Shown: positions 43,859 through 56,337, counted from the first letter of the stretch. The stretch: DNA of 64,000 bases from Sphaerolaimus hirsutus (GCA_964036195.1 OZ038455.1:16695855-16759854), one strand, 5' to 3'. Numbers and translations: made by a program. Notes: generated by a model not told the origin, from the sequence alone.

Positions 43859-44634
43859 CCGTATTTCCTCGAAATACCCGCAGGGGGTTTATTTTTTCAG
43901 AGTGGAAATTTTGAGGGGGGTATTTCGAGGGGGGGGGCTTATTCGAGGGGGGGGGGTTATTATTTCGTCAGAAATTTTCGGTAAAATCGTACTAAAGAAT
44001 ACGCTTTTAGATACACCAAACCCGTAATAAACGTGACCAAATAGGGTATATAGGGACATACGTTCACTAAATTTCAAGTGAGTGAAGGTGCTTAAAAACG
44101 TGATAAAAGAAGGCACACAGCAGCATGCACACAGCAGAAGGCAGCATGAACACACCAGCATGAAAAAATGAAAGGTTTTACACCACCTGACCCCAATGGA
44201 GGGTGGGGTGGGGGCTATCCCTAGATACCCCAGCTCGACCCCAGCTAGATCTATCTTTCCCAGAGGAGGCTCAGCTCATCTATGTATTTATCTATCTGTT
44301 CTGGAGGCAAAATTTTTGGTCACTACCCAATACCCCCCCCCCCCAAATAAGTGAAATCACTTTGGCGCAGGCGCCATTGGCGCTTGGCGCCATCCTCTTC
44401 TGGCGCCATTGGCGCTTGGCGCCGTTGTCCAGAAAAGCGCCACGGCGCTCTTGGCGCTTGGCGCTCAAATGGTCTGGCGCCATTGGCGCTTGGCGCCGTG
44501 GTCTAGAAAAGCGCCGTGGCGCTTTTGGCGCTTGGCGCTAGAAGTCTGGCGCTTTTTCCATCACTAATACAAATACAAACCAATACAAATTCAATGGGGG
44601 GTTTTCGAGCCGGGGGTATTTTAAGGAAATACTG
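43859..44634. mobile_element. CCGTATTTC/poly-G MITE with a GGCGCC element inside
   Basis: CCGTATTTCCTCGAAATACC to AAGGAAATACTG; TA left. A GGCGCC-word block with hAT-like right end CCATCACTA occupies about 44360-44566. Confidence 0.6.
44360..44566. mobile_element. GGCGCC-word hAT-like MITE
   Basis: Dense GCGCCATTGGCGCTTGG words ending TTTTTCCATCACTA. Left terminus decayed. Confidence 0.5.
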
Positions 44635-44749
44635 TTTACAACTAAAATAAGACAGGTCAGAGGTATGTTCGGTACAGTTTCAGGAGGGCTTTTTTACTTG
44701 GTATCCATGTAAATATTATTAATAAGAATATAATTATTGCAAATCTCAG

Positions 44750-45390
44750 GGCTAGTTACACAGGTCCCGGCCGGGGACCGGGACCCGGCAAAAAATAAAA
44801 AAATACAAAAATTAAAAATTGGCGTGTATAGGTTGTTTGCATGTTAATTAGGTGAATCATCACCAAATTAGCATGCACAAAATTTTTGCAAGACGGTTAC
44901 ACCTGCCAATGCATATTTTTTTGGGCAGGTGTATAAAATGTTGCGATTCAACTCAAATTTGGCATGCGTGTACTCCTTCGTTTAGTGAGTACACATGCCA
45001 AATTTCAGCTCCGGGCGATTACCGGTTTTGTTTTAATTTATACTTTAAATTTTTTCGATCACTATATTTTTGTATAGTGATCGAAATTTTGCCGGGGTCC
45101 GGTCCCCGGCAATTTTGAAATGGCCCCGACCGGGGTCAAACGTCCCCGGTGTGGAACTTTTTTTTTCAGTAAACAAATGATTTTGGTCCCCGACCGGGGT
45201 CGTTTGGCCCCGGTACCACACAAAAATTTGTGGTACTTTTTGGGACTTTGTGGTAATTGTCCCCGGTCGGGGCCAAACGACCCCGATGAGAAAAAATATT
45301 TTTTCAGTAAGTATTTTTTGTGATTTCACTGAAATATGCATGGTCGGGCTGAAAAGTCCCTGGACAGTGCTCGCCATTCGCGCTAGGGGT
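44750..45390. mobile_element. CCGG-family half-element, left edge of palindrome
   Basis: GGCTAGTTACACAGG with GTCCCGGCCGGGGACC words, GGTTGTTTGCATGTTAATTA and GGCATGCGTGTACTCC segments as in 11885-12605. Mirrored at 55140-55785. Confidence 0.7.
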
Positions 45391-45439
45391 AAGCTACAGT
45401 CATAAAATTCTAAAACGTATACATATCAGGTGTTTTGAG

Positions 45440-45645
45440 TTTTCACCCAAAGTTTCACCCCTCTAGCTCCACCCACTGCGGAACTGTGGGGGTTACAATT
45501 TCGGTCATTGTACTGATGTACACATGGTGCTCTATCTCAACGCTGCTTTAAGTTGTGATCATGAAACTTTGGCCAGTGTAAGCCAGTGTGTTGGCAATGT
45601 GCTGATAGTATTCAACACTTTCATCAACATCATTGCTATTAAGGT
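45440..45645 (+). other. Exon-like open stretch, mirrored at 54895-55095
   Basis: Reads HMVLYLNAALSCDHETLA then a hydrophobic run and ends AAG/gtaaag, a good donor. The mirror copy keeps the frame. Family not recognised; it might be captured gene DNA. Confidence 0.25.
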
Positions 45646-45772
45646 AAAGTTTATATGCAAATCAGGGTGATGTGCAAGAAACGTGTGAACTGTGATGGAT
45701 ATTTTGGTGATCATCTGAGATCATGTTGTATTGCAGTGATTTTAATGTTGTTTTGAAATGTGCAGTAAATAT

Positions 45773-46193
45773 TTACCGTATTACCTCGAAATACCCCCAT
45801 GGGGGTTTATTATTTCGCCAGCAAAATTTGAGGGGGGGTTAATTCGAGAGGGGGGTTTATTCGAGGGGGGGGTTTATTATTTCGTCAGAAATTTTCGTGA
45901 ATATCATAGTAGAGAATACGCTTTTTCATACACAAAAACGGTAATAAACGAGAGAAAATAGGTTATATTGGGGCTAATGATGTACATCTGTACGCAAACG
46001 AGCGTATAAGTGTAGTTGCAATGCAAATTAGTAGTAATAAATACATCATGTACATTGGATACATGATGTACATCATTCCGGAGGGGGGGTATTTCGAGGG
46101 GGGGGTTTATTATTTCCCCAGCCCATTTTGAGGGGGGGTTAATTCGAGGGGGGGGGGTTAATTCAAGGGGGGGGATAATTCGAGGTAATACGG
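45773..46193. mobile_element. CCGTATTTC/poly-G MITE
   Basis: CCGTATTACCTCGAAATACC to GAGGTAATACGG, TA flanks, core with ACATGATGTACATCATTCC. Present only in the left arm; the right arm at about 54755 shows the region without it. Confidence 0.7.
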
Positions 46194-46570
46194 TATGTAC
46201 ATTAAATTTCATTTGTGTTGTGACCAAATATTTTTGGTTGCTCAAATAATCCCCCAGTCCTGAGATTAGGGCGTCTATTCAAGGTGTTCATTTTGTATGC
46301 CTTATCTGGACATTGATTTTGAAGCTTAATAAGGTGGTCATTATGGGCTGTTTATGAGCGGTTGACGATTCAAATGATCAGGACAGCATGCAGATTCAAT
46401 TTTTGTGGTCGGATTAGTGATGTGTAAATTTCATATGCTGATTTGGTCCAGTTGAATGAAAACGCATGCAATTTCAGAACTCAATATCTCAGCTATTTCT
46501 CAGCCGATTTTCACCAATAAACACTTAAAATGATCAGAATCACCTGGAGCTTCCATACTTATGTTTTGAT

Positions 46571-46952
46571 TATCAGCTGCCACTCCTAGACCCTGTAAAA
46601 GACCCTGAAAAGTGTCAACGACCCTGTAAAATATCATGTGTCATGTAATATACCATGTAAAGTGTCATGTGTATCCAAATCTTATTTTATCATATCCAAA
46701 TCTTATGTTTTAGTATCCAAATCTTACTTTACACATAAGATTTGGATACAAAAACATAAGATTGGGATATGATAAAATAAGATTTGGATACACATGACAC
46801 TTTACAGGGTATTTTACATAATACATGACATTTTACAGGGTCTTTGACACTTTTCAGGGTCTTTTACAGGGTATTTTACATGACACATGACATTTTACAG
46901 GGTCTTTGACACTTTACAGGTTCTTTTATAGGGTCTGGGAGTGCCCCCAGCA
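46571..46952. mobile_element. TGTAAAAGACCCTG-word foldback element
   Basis: GCCACTCCTAGACCCTG to CAGGTTCTTTTATAGGGTCT, mirror halves meeting at ATCCAAATCTTA words. Mirrored at 53940-54372. Confidence 0.65.
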
Positions 46953-47215
46953 TGTGGTCTATGCCCTTTCTAGTTTACACACTATTATTATTTTGCATAT
47001 GGCCTGCAGCAACATCTTTTGATCTCCAAATGATCGAGATTGTGATTTATGATGATCTGTGGTGCACAGCAATAATTACTTTGAATGGCTATGTCAGTGA
47101 CAGATTGTTGTTAGAATTGTTTTTCACAATGGGGTATTTATTGTGGCATAAACTGTATTTTCCAATGGGACACATTTCTCAATTGAAAAAAGTTCACATT
47201 GATGTGATTGAGTAG
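46952..47215 (+). other. 87-codon open frame conserved in both palindrome arms
   Basis: Opens with a signal-peptide-like hydrophobic stretch (VYTLLLFCIWPAATSF) right after a ccccag acceptor-like site and runs to TAG. The mirrored frame (53939-53676) differs at three residues. No family recognised. Coding function is uncertain because the two copies are recent duplicates. Confidence 0.3.
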
Positions 47216-47230
47216 TCAATGTTTGAATAC

Positions 47231-47675
47231 CGTATTTCCTCAAAATACCCCCCATGGGGTGATTGTTTCATAGTGGTCCCGAGAGGGGGGGGGGTTAAAC
47301 AAGGGGGGGTATTACTAGGGGGGTTATTATTTTGTCAGAAATTTTTTCAAATCCTAGTACAAAATCGTCGTTTGTGATGTACACTGGGGTAGAAAAATGC
47401 ATCAATAACTGACATGTATAGACTCCTGTAGACTAATAGTAGTATGTAGATGGTATAAACACTGTTCTAACATGATTACGACATTGTTTCAACGTGTGTT
47501 CTGCACTACGCAGAACACAAACTGCAGTATTTGTCATGTACGTTCTCTTTATACTCAATCTGGGGGGTATTTCAAGGGGGGGGGGTGATTGTTTCATAGT
47601 GGTCTCAAGATAGGGAGGGGGGGTCAAACGAGGGGGGAGGGGTATATCGAGGGGGGGGTCGAGAAAATACAGTAA
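47231..47675. mobile_element. CCGTATTTC/poly-G MITE, mirrored at 53215-53663
   Basis: CCGTATTTCCTCAAAATACC to GAGAAAATACAG, TA flanks, full core. Confidence 0.75.
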
Positions 47676-47914
47676 TCAAGTGGAGCATTTGATGTTTACA
47701 TGTGTTTTACTCTGCTCCAACACATGGTTTCTGCATGGTAGTTTTACAAAGTGCAGAAAACTCCTAACTTACATGTTTCATTGTCAAAATTGAAACAGCT
47801 ACTCAATTGAGCCCTCAATAAATTCCACTTTGAATACCCCCACCCCCACTTGAAAAACTGAACATTGAAAAACCTTCCTCTAAATAACTCCTCTATAAAG
47901 TTGGCCTTGAATGA

Positions 47915-48060
47915 TGATGTAAAAAGCGCCAGACTTTTGGCACTAAGCGCCAAAAGCGCCATGGCGCTCTTCAGGAACACGGCGCCAAGCGCCAATGGTG
48001 CCAAAGCATGTTGGCGCCAAGTGCCAAGGGCGCCAAGCGCCAAAAATTTTTGCTGCTCCT
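47915..48060. mobile_element. GGCGCC-word MITE, mirrored at about 52835-52975
   Basis: GATGTAAAAAGCGCCAGAC begins GCGCC words; present in both arms. Confidence 0.55.
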
Positions 48061-48308
48061 CAAGTGCAGCAAAGCTAATGCAGTGCTGTTTACTTGTGTA
48101 AGATGCAAGATTATGCCTAATTGAGTCAAGTTTTCTTCTTTTTGTGATGTTATTTTACAGCTGAGAGTTCCGGTTGACAATGGCAAGCCATCGTGGAAAA
48201 AAGTGCTTCAATTTGTATAGATAATGTCATGTGTCACATAAAAGACTCTGTTTAGTGTCAAATGTCATGTAAATACCCTTTAAATTAAAGTGTCATGTTT
48301 ATCTAAAT

Positions 48309-48357
48309 GGCTATTTACACAGGTCCCGGCCGGGGACCGGGACCTGTGTAAATAGCC
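48309..48357. mobile_element. 49-bp minimal CCGG-family transposon with 9-bp TSD
   Basis: Two 21-bp inverted ends (GGCTATTTACACAGG...) back to back around a 7-bp centre. Flanked by tatctaaat at 48300-48308 and 48358-48366. The mirrored site in the right arm (52580-52588) has one copy of that 9-mer and no insertion. Confidence 0.9.
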
Positions 48358-48939
48358 TATCTAAATCCTATTTTATAGTATCCAAAGCTTATGTTTTTGT
48401 ATCCAAATCTTACTCTTTTACATAAGATTTGGATACAAGAACAGAGGGTTTGGATATGATAAAATGAGATTTGGATATGATAAAATAAGATTTGCATACA
48501 CATGACACTTCACAAGGTTTTTTACATGATATTTAACACTTAACATGGTTTTTACATGACACCTGATTACGGTTGGTTGTATAAAAATTATTTGTGTACA
48601 AATTGTATAAAAATTGTATTTTATATTAATTTTCTTCTTGTTTCATTTTATTTTATTTTATTCTTCAATTTTCCATTTTATTTTTATTTTTTTAAATTTT
48701 TTCTGAGATTTTGGCAACCATGCACCTGACATTTTACAGGGTCTTTTACACTTTACAGGGTCTGTTACAGGGTCTGGGACTGGCACCAGGTACATTGCAT
48801 ATAAACATATAATATCGACAATAAAACTTGATTGTCAACACAACGCAACACCATGCATTTGAACATCTCTCATCTGCCCATTATTTGGGAAAGTGTTGAA
48901 TATCCTTGCAATTGCATGAACATGTATACTGTATTTCAT

Positions 48940-49360
48940 TGAAATACCCCTGGGGGTGATTGTTTCATAGTGGTCCCGAGAGGGGGGGGGGCGTTAAACG
49001 AGGGGGGGGGGGGTATTTCGAGGGGGGGGTATTACTTCGCCAGAAATGTTTTCAAATCCTAGTACAAAATCATTGTTTGTGATGCACACTGGGTAGAAAA
49101 ATGCATCAATAGCTGACATGTATAGACTCCTGTAGACTAATAGTAGTACGTAGATGGTATAAACACTGTTCTAACGTGATTACAACATTGTTTTAATGTT
49201 TGTTCTGCACTACGAACACAAACTGCAGTATTTGTCATGTACGTTCTCTTTACACTCAATCTGGGGGGGGGTATTTCGAGGGGTGGGGGGGGGGGGGTGA
49301 TTGTTTCATAGTGGTCTCGAGAGGGGGGTCAATGAGTGGGGTATTTCAAGGAAATACGGT
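48940..49360. mobile_element. CCGTATTTC/poly-G MITE
   Basis: CTGTATTTCATTGAAATACC to AAGGAAATACGG with G-runs and full core. The right arm (51840-52020) keeps only one end because of the 571-bp deletion. Confidence 0.7.
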
Positions 49361-49489
49361 ACAAAATAAGCAGTAGAGGGTTTGTTCTTCCTGAATACAC
49401 TTACAGTAACACATTTAGATCTGTAAATCAAGCACACAAAATCTTTTCACATAAAATAGTGATATATTTTTTGAACTCCTTGGTGCTTA

Positions 49490-49700
49490 TTTGGTGCTTT
49501 TTAAAATGCTAGCGCCAAGCATCAATGGTGTCATGGCATCATAGCGCCAAGCACCAAAAGCACCATGGCGCTTTTTTGTAACACAGCACCAAGTGCCAAT
49601 GGCGCCACAGCAAAAAGGTGGCAAGCGCCAAAAGCGCCATGTCGCTTTTTGCTTTGGCGCTAGTGCCAGGTGCCAGTGTCGTGACGCTTTTACATCACTA
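49490..49700. mobile_element. GGCGCC-word MITE, decayed
   Basis: GCGCCAAGCACCAAAAGC words ending TTTTACATCACTA; only the end survives in the right arm. Confidence 0.5.
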
Positions 49701-50082
49701 GCCTTGAATAACACCCCTTGAATAAATCCCTCCTCATTGAGTAATTCCTTGCTTGAGTAAGATGTGATTGAGATTGATTAGTCCTTGGTTGGTAAAATTT
49801 GTGCACAATTCCTGCGTGGTACTTGCAGACAGTGCAAAGAAGTTGTAACTTACATCTCTCTTTGCCAAAATTGATAGAGCTACTGTATTTACTCCATTTT
49901 ATCCCTCTCTAACTCCCCCCTGTTAGTTGAGTGTAGAAAAAATAAAAAATACCTGCTCCCTCTAAAAAAACCCCGACTCCATAGTAAAACTCTTCTCCGA
50001 TTGATGTCTGAAAACATCCTTGGGATAAAATATGTTATGTTTGTTTTCTTTTTGGTCATATATTCTTTTGTCTGTATTTTGG

Positions 50083-51440
50083 GGCTATTTACAGCAGCCT
50101 CTATAAGGAACTGGTCCCCAGTGAAAAATAATTTTTGCAAAAGTCAATAATTGGTGTGTATGGGTTGTTTGCATATTAATTACATTAATTATCACAAAAT
50201 TTGCAAAATGCAAAATTTCTGCAACATGGTTACATGCGCTGACGCATATTCTTTGGGAGGTTGTATATAAATTCATCGATTTGTCTCATTTTTGGCATGT
50301 GTTTACTCCTTCATTTACTGAGTACGCATGCCAAATTTCAGCTCAGAGGAGTTAGCAGTTCTTATTTTTTAATGCTTTTATTTTTGTCAATCACTGTATT
50401 TTTGTATAGTGAACAAAATCCCACTGGCACTGGTCCCTGGTGAGTACAGAAAGGTCCCTGACACAGTCAATTAACACAAATTTTGTGCACAATTCCTGTG
50501 TGGTACTTGCAGACAGTGCAAAGAAGTTGTAACTTACATCTCTCTTTGCCAAAATTGATAGAGCTACTGTATTTACTCCATTTTTTCCCTCTCTAACTCC
50601 CCCCTATTAGTTGAGTGTAGTAAAAAGAAAAAATACCTGCTCCCTCTAAAAAAAACCATTCCCTCATAAAACTCCCCTCCAATTGATGTCTGTGACATTC
50701 ATGGAAAAAAATATGTTATGTTTGTTTTCTTTTTAGTCATATATTCTTTTGTCTGTATTATGGAGTGATTTACAGCAGCCCTTATAAGGTGAAAAATAAT
50801 TTTTTTCAAAAGTCAATAATTTGTGTGTATGGCTTGTTTGCATTTTAATTATGTTTATTATCACAAAATTTCCGCAAGATCATTACATGCGCTGATGCAT
50901 ATTCTTTGGGAGGGTGTGTAGCAATTTTTTTCAATTTGTCTCAATTTTGGCATGTGTTTACTCCTTCATTTACTGAGTACGCATGCCAAATTCCAGCTCA
51001 GAGCAGTTAGCGGTTCCTTTTTTTAATGCTTTTATTTTTGTCATACACTGTATTTTTGTATAGTGGACAAAATCTCACTGGGGACCTTTCTCTTCTCACC
51101 AGGGACCAGTCCCATGTGGGATTTCATTCACTATACAAAAATACAGTGATTGAAGAAAATAAAAACATTAAAAAAATAAGAACCACTAACTGCTCTGAGC
51201 TGAAATTTGGCATGCGTACTCACTAAACAAAGAAGTAAACACATCGATGAATTTATATACAACCTCCCAAAGAATATGCGTCAGCGCATGTAACCATGTT
51301 GCAGAAATTTTGCATTTTGCAAATTTTGTGATAATTAATGTAATTAATATGCAAACAACCCGTACACACCAATTATTGACTTTTGCAAAAATTATTTTTC
51401 ACTGGGGACCAGTTCCTTATAGAGGCTGCTGTAAATAGCC
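50083..51440. mobile_element. CCGG-family foldback at the palindrome centre
   Basis: GGCTATTTACAGCAGCC to GGCTGCTGTAAATAGCC, carrying the family's GGCATGTGTTTACTCC and ACTGGTCCCCAG segments. It includes a partial direct duplication (about 49800-50460 repeated at 50480-51100). It is the symmetry centre of the 11-kb palindrome. Confidence 0.7.
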
Positions 51441-52224
51441 CCAAAATACAGACAAAAGAATATATGACCAAAAAGAAAACAAACATAACATATTTTATTC
51501 CATGAATGTTTTCAGACATCAATCGGAGAAGAGTTTTATAAGAGAGTGGGTTTTTTTTAGAGGGAGCAGGTATTTTTTATTTTTTCTACACTCAACTAAC
51601 AGAGGGGGAGTTAGAGAGGGATAAAATGGAGTAAATACAGTAGCTCTATCAATTTTGGCAAAGAGAGATGTAAGTTACAACTTCTTTGCACTGTCTGCAA
51701 GTACCACACAGGAATTGTGCACAAAATTTACCAACCAAGGACTAATCAATCTCAATCACATCTTACTCAAGCAAGGAATTACTCAATGAGGAGGGATTTA
51801 TTCAAGGGGTGTTATTCAAGGCTAGTGATGTAAAAGCGTATTGATGCATTTTTCTACCCAGTGTGCATCACAAACGATGATTTTGTACTAGGATTTGAAA
51901 ACATTTCTGGCGAAGTAATAACCCCCCCCTCAAAATACCCCCCCCCCTAGTTTAACCCCCCCCCTCTTGGGACCACTATGAAACAATCACCCCCCGGGGG
52001 TATTTCAAGGAAATACGGTATACATGTTCATGCAATTGCAAGGATATTCAACACTTTCCCAAATAATGGGCAGATGAGAGATGTTCAAATGCATGGTGTT
52101 GCGTTGTGTTGACAATCAAGTTTTATTGTCGATATTATATGTTTATATGCAATGTACCTGGTGCCAGTCCCAGACCCTGTAACAGACCCTGTAAAGTGTA
52201 AAAGACCCTGTAAAATGTCAGGTG

Positions 52225-52345
52225 CATGGTTGGCAAAATCTCAGAAAAAATAAAAATAAAATTAAAATAAAATGGAAAATTGAAGAATAAAATAAAATAA
52301 AATGAAACAAGACGAAAATTAATATAAAATACAATTTTTATACAA
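52225..52345. repeat. TTGGCAAAATCTCAG + AAAATAAAAT repeat, mirrored at 48600-48725
   Basis: Same head and tail as the repeat at 12617; nested in a TGTAAAATGTC-word element in both arms. Confidence 0.5.
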
Positions 52346-53214
52346 TTTGTACACAAATAATTTTTATACAACCAACTGTAATCAGGTGTCATGTAAAAAC
52401 CATGTTAAGTGTTAAATATCATGTAAAAAACCTTGTGAAGTGTCATGTGTACAAATCTTATTTTATCATATCCAAATCTCATTTTATCATATCCAAACCC
52501 TCTGTTCTTGTATCCAAATATTATGTAAAAGAGTAAGATTTGGATACAAAAACATAAGTTTTGGATACTATAAAATAGGATTTAGATAAACATGACACTT
52601 TAATTTAAAGGGTATTTTACATGACGTTTGACACTAAACAGAGTCTTTTTAGTGACACATGATATTATCTATACAAATTGAAGCACTTTTTTCCACGATG
52701 GCTTGCCATTGTCAACCGGAACTCTCAGCTGTAAAATAACATCACAAAAAGAAGAAAACTTGACTCAATTAAACATAATCTTGCATCTTACACAAGTAAT
52801 TAGCACTGCATTAGCATTGCTGCACTTGAGGAGCAGCAAAATTTTTTGGCGCTGGCGCCATTGGCACTTGGCACCAACATCCTTTGGCACCATTGGCGCT
52901 TGGCGCCGTGTTCTTGAAAAGCGCCATGGCGCTTTTGGCGCTTAGTGCCAAAAGTCTGGCGCTTTTTACATCATCATTCAAGGCCAACTTTATAGAGGAG
53001 TTATTTAGAGGGAGGTTTTTCAATGTTCAGTTTTTCAAGTGGGGGTGGGGGTATTCAAAGTGGAATTTATTGAGGGCTCAATTGAGTAGCTGTTTCAATT
53101 TTGACAATGAAACATGTAAGTTAGGAGTTTTCTGCACTTTGTAAAACTACCATGCAGAAACCATGTGTTGGAGCAGAGTAAAACACATGCAAACATCAAA
53201 TGCTCCACTTGATT

Positions 53215-53663
53215 ACCGTATTTTCTCGACCCCCCCCCCTCGAAATACCCCTCCCCCCTCGTTTGACCCCCCCTCCCTATCTTGAGACCACTATGAAACA
53301 ATCACCCCCCCCCCCCTTGAAATACCCCCCAGATTGAGTATAAAGAGAACGTACATGACAAATACTGCAGTTTGTGTTCTGCGTAGTGCAGAACACATGT
53401 TGAAACAATGTCGTAATCACGTTAGAACAGTGTTTATACCATCTACATACTACTATTAGTCTACAGGAGTCTATACATGTCAGTTATTGATGCATTTTTC
53501 TACCCCAGTGTACATCACAAACGACGATTTTGTACTAGGATTTGAAAAAATTTCTGGCAAAATAATAACCCCCCTCGAAGTACCCCCCCCCCTTGTTTAA
53601 CCCCCCTTCTCGGGACCACTATGAAACAATCACCCCACCGGGGTATTTCGAGGAAATACGGTA
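53215..53663. mobile_element. CCGTATTTC/poly-C MITE, mirror of 47231-47675
   Basis: CCGTATTTTCTCGACC to GAGGAAATACGG between TA dinucleotides. Confidence 0.75.
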
Positions 53664-53939
53664 ATCAAACATTGACTACTCAATCGCATCAATGTGAACT
53701 TTTTTCAATTGAGAAATGTGTCCCATTGGAAAATACAGTTTATGCCACAATAAATACCCCATTGTGAAAAACAATTCTAACAACAATCTGTTACTGACAT
53801 AGCCATTCAAAGTAATTATTGCTGTGCACCACAGATAATCATAAATCACAATCTCGATCATTTGGAGATCAAAAGATGTTGCTGCAGGCCATATGCAAAA
53901 TAATAATAGTGTGTAAACTAGAAAGGGCATAGACCACAT

Positions 53940-54372
53940 GCTGGGTGCACTCCCAAACCCTTTAAAAGAACCTGTAAAGTGTCAAAGACCCTGTAAAATG
54001 TCATGTGTCATGTAAAAGACCCTGTAAAAGACCCTGAAAAGTGTCAAAGACCCTGTAAAATGTCATGTATCATGTAAAATACCCTGTAAAAGACCCTGAA
54101 AAGTGTCAAAGACCCTGTAAAATGTCATGTATTATGTAAAAAACCCTGTAAAGTGTCATGTGTATCCAAATCTTATTTTATCATATCCCAATCTTATGTT
54201 TTTGTATCCAAATCTTATGTGTAATGTAAGATTTGGATACAAAAACATAAGATTTGGATATGATAAAATAAGATTTGGATACACATGACACTTTACATGG
54301 TATTTTACATGACACATGATATTTTACAGGGTCGTTGACACTTTTCAGGGTCTTTTACAGGGTCTAGGAGTG
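53940..54372. mobile_element. TGTAAAAGACCCTG-word foldback, mirror of 46571-46952
   Basis: Same element in the right arm with extra ACCCTGTAAAAGACCCTG units, so word number differs between arms. Confidence 0.65.
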
Positions 54373-55785
54373 GCAGCTGATAATCAGAACATAAGTATGG
54401 AAGCTCCAGGTGATTCTGATCATTTTAAGTGTTTATTGGTGAAAATCGGCTGAGAAATAGCTGAGATATTGAGTTCTGAAATTGCATGCGTTTTCATTCA
54501 ACTGGACCAAATCAGCATATGAAATTTACACATCACTAATCCGACCACAACAATTGAATCTGCATGCTGTCCTGATCATTTTAATCGTCAACCGCTCATA
54601 AACAGCCCATAATGACCACCTTATTAAGCTTCAAAATCAATGTCCAGATAAGGCATACAAAATGAACACCTTGAATAGACGCCCTAATCTCAGGACTGGG
54701 GGATTATTTGAGCAACCAAAAATATTTGGTCACAACACAAATGAAATTTAATGTATATAATTATTTACTGCACATTTCAAAACAACATTAAAATCACTGC
54801 AATACAACATGATCTCAGATGATCACCAAAACATCCATCACAGTTCACACGTTTCTTGCACATCACCCTGATTTGCATATTAACTTTACCTTAATAGCAA
54901 TGATGTTGATAAACGTGTTGAATACTATCAGCACATTGCCAACACACTGGCTTACACTGGCCAAAGTTTCATGATCACAACTTAAAGCAGCGTTGAGATA
55001 GAGCACCATGTGTACATCAGTACAAAATGACCGAAATTGTAACCCCCACAGTTCCGCAGTGGGTGGAGCTAGAGGGGTGAAACTTTGGGTGAAAACTCTA
55101 AACACCTGATATGTATACGTTTTAGAATTTTATGACTGTAGCTTACCCCTAGCGCGAATGGCGAGCACTGTCCAGGGACTTTTCAGCCCGACCATGCATA
55201 TTTCGGTGAAATCACAAAAAATACTTACTGAAAAAATATTTTTTCTCATCGGGGCTGTTTGGCCCCGACCGGGGACAATTACCACAAAGTCCCAAAAAGT
55301 ACCACAAATTTTTGTGTGGTACCGGGGCCAAACGACCCCGGTCGGGGACCAAAACCATTTGTTTACTGAAAAAAAAAGTTCCTCACCGGGGACGTTCGAC
55401 CCCGGTCGGGGCCATTTCAAAATTGCCGGGGACCGGACCCCGGCAAAATTTCGATCACTATACAAAAATATAGTGATCGAAAAAAATTAGAGTATAAATT
55501 TAAAAAAACCCGGTAACCACCCGGAGCTAAAATTTGGCATGCGTACTCACTAAACGAAGGAGTACACGCATGCCAAATTTGAGTTGAATTGCAACATTTT
55601 ATACACCTGCCCAAAAAAATATGCATTGGCAGGTGTAACCGTCTTGCAAAAATTTGGTGCATGCTAATTTGGTGATGATTCACCTAATTAACATGCAAAC
55701 AACCTATACACACCAATTTTTAATTGTTGTATTTTTTTATTTTTTGCCGGGTCCCGGTCCCCGGCCGGGACCTGTGTAACTAGCC

Positions 55786-56205
55786 CCGTATTTCTCCGTT
55801 TATAGCACCCCCCCGTGCATAACACCCTGGGTGTTATATAGTTTTATAGCACCCCGGGGGTGCTATACAAATGTTCAAAAATGGCACAAATTGAATGGTT
55901 TGAATATTGTATTTGGTGCCACTCATTGTAATTCCGCGGCACAGCACGTGCACCACGCATATTTTTCCATTGAATTAGCTGCGCGCTGCGAACCAAAACA
56001 ATATGTAGGGGTGTTTGTATTTAGAAAATGAGAGAGCACGGTAATTTTTATGCTCTTTTTTGCTGTATTGTTCGATTGAAGGTAAATTCCATGTATGGCA
56101 CCCCCATTGACCTAACACCCGGGTGCTATACAAGTTTTTAAAAAGTTCGCTGAAAATTGCTCCGATTTTGTATAACCCCTGGGTGTTATAAACGGAGAAA
56201 TACGG
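55786..56205. mobile_element. CCGTATTTC MITE, TTTATAGCACCCC vocabulary
   Basis: CCGTATTTCTCCGTTTATAG to TATAAACGGAGAAATACGG with GGGTGCTATA words; TA on the right. Its left end directly abuts the palindrome. The interior (about 55880-56000) recurs inverted at 62400-62530. Confidence 0.7.
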
Positions 56206-56337
56206 TACCCTTCCTTGAAAAAGGAGAAACATACCTAACTCCCCAAGGGATTATTCGACGATGTTTGGCTTTTAAAAATTATGTAAATTCTTCAGAACTG
56301 CATGATTAGTTTATTTTGCTGATGCACTGCATGATTA

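Larger units (their letters stand above)
44750..55785. repeat. 11-kb imperfect palindrome bounded by CCGG-family termini
   Basis: Left arm 44750-50279 is repeated in reverse complement at 51244-55785, with a spacer of about 1 kb. Outer ends are GGCTAGTTACACAGGTCCCG and its complement. Every nested repeat of one arm reappears mirrored in the other. An 87-codon open frame present in both arms differs at three residues, suggesting about 97% identity. The right arm lacks about 571 bp (left-arm 49112-49682). The flanks at 44741-44749 and 55786-55794 do not match. Confidence 0.9.

Noticed and set aside
44852-45377. Frames of 88 and 110 codons repeated at 55158-55683
   Set aside because: They arise because the CCGG half-elements are mirrored at the palindrome edges; the low-complexity CCGGGG words are read as Pro/Gly/Arg-rich peptides.
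44741-55794. The 11-kb palindrome as one simple transposon insertion
   Set aside because: Flanks aaatctcag and ccgtatttc do not form a target duplication, and the nested elements are mirrored, which needs duplication rather than a single insertion.
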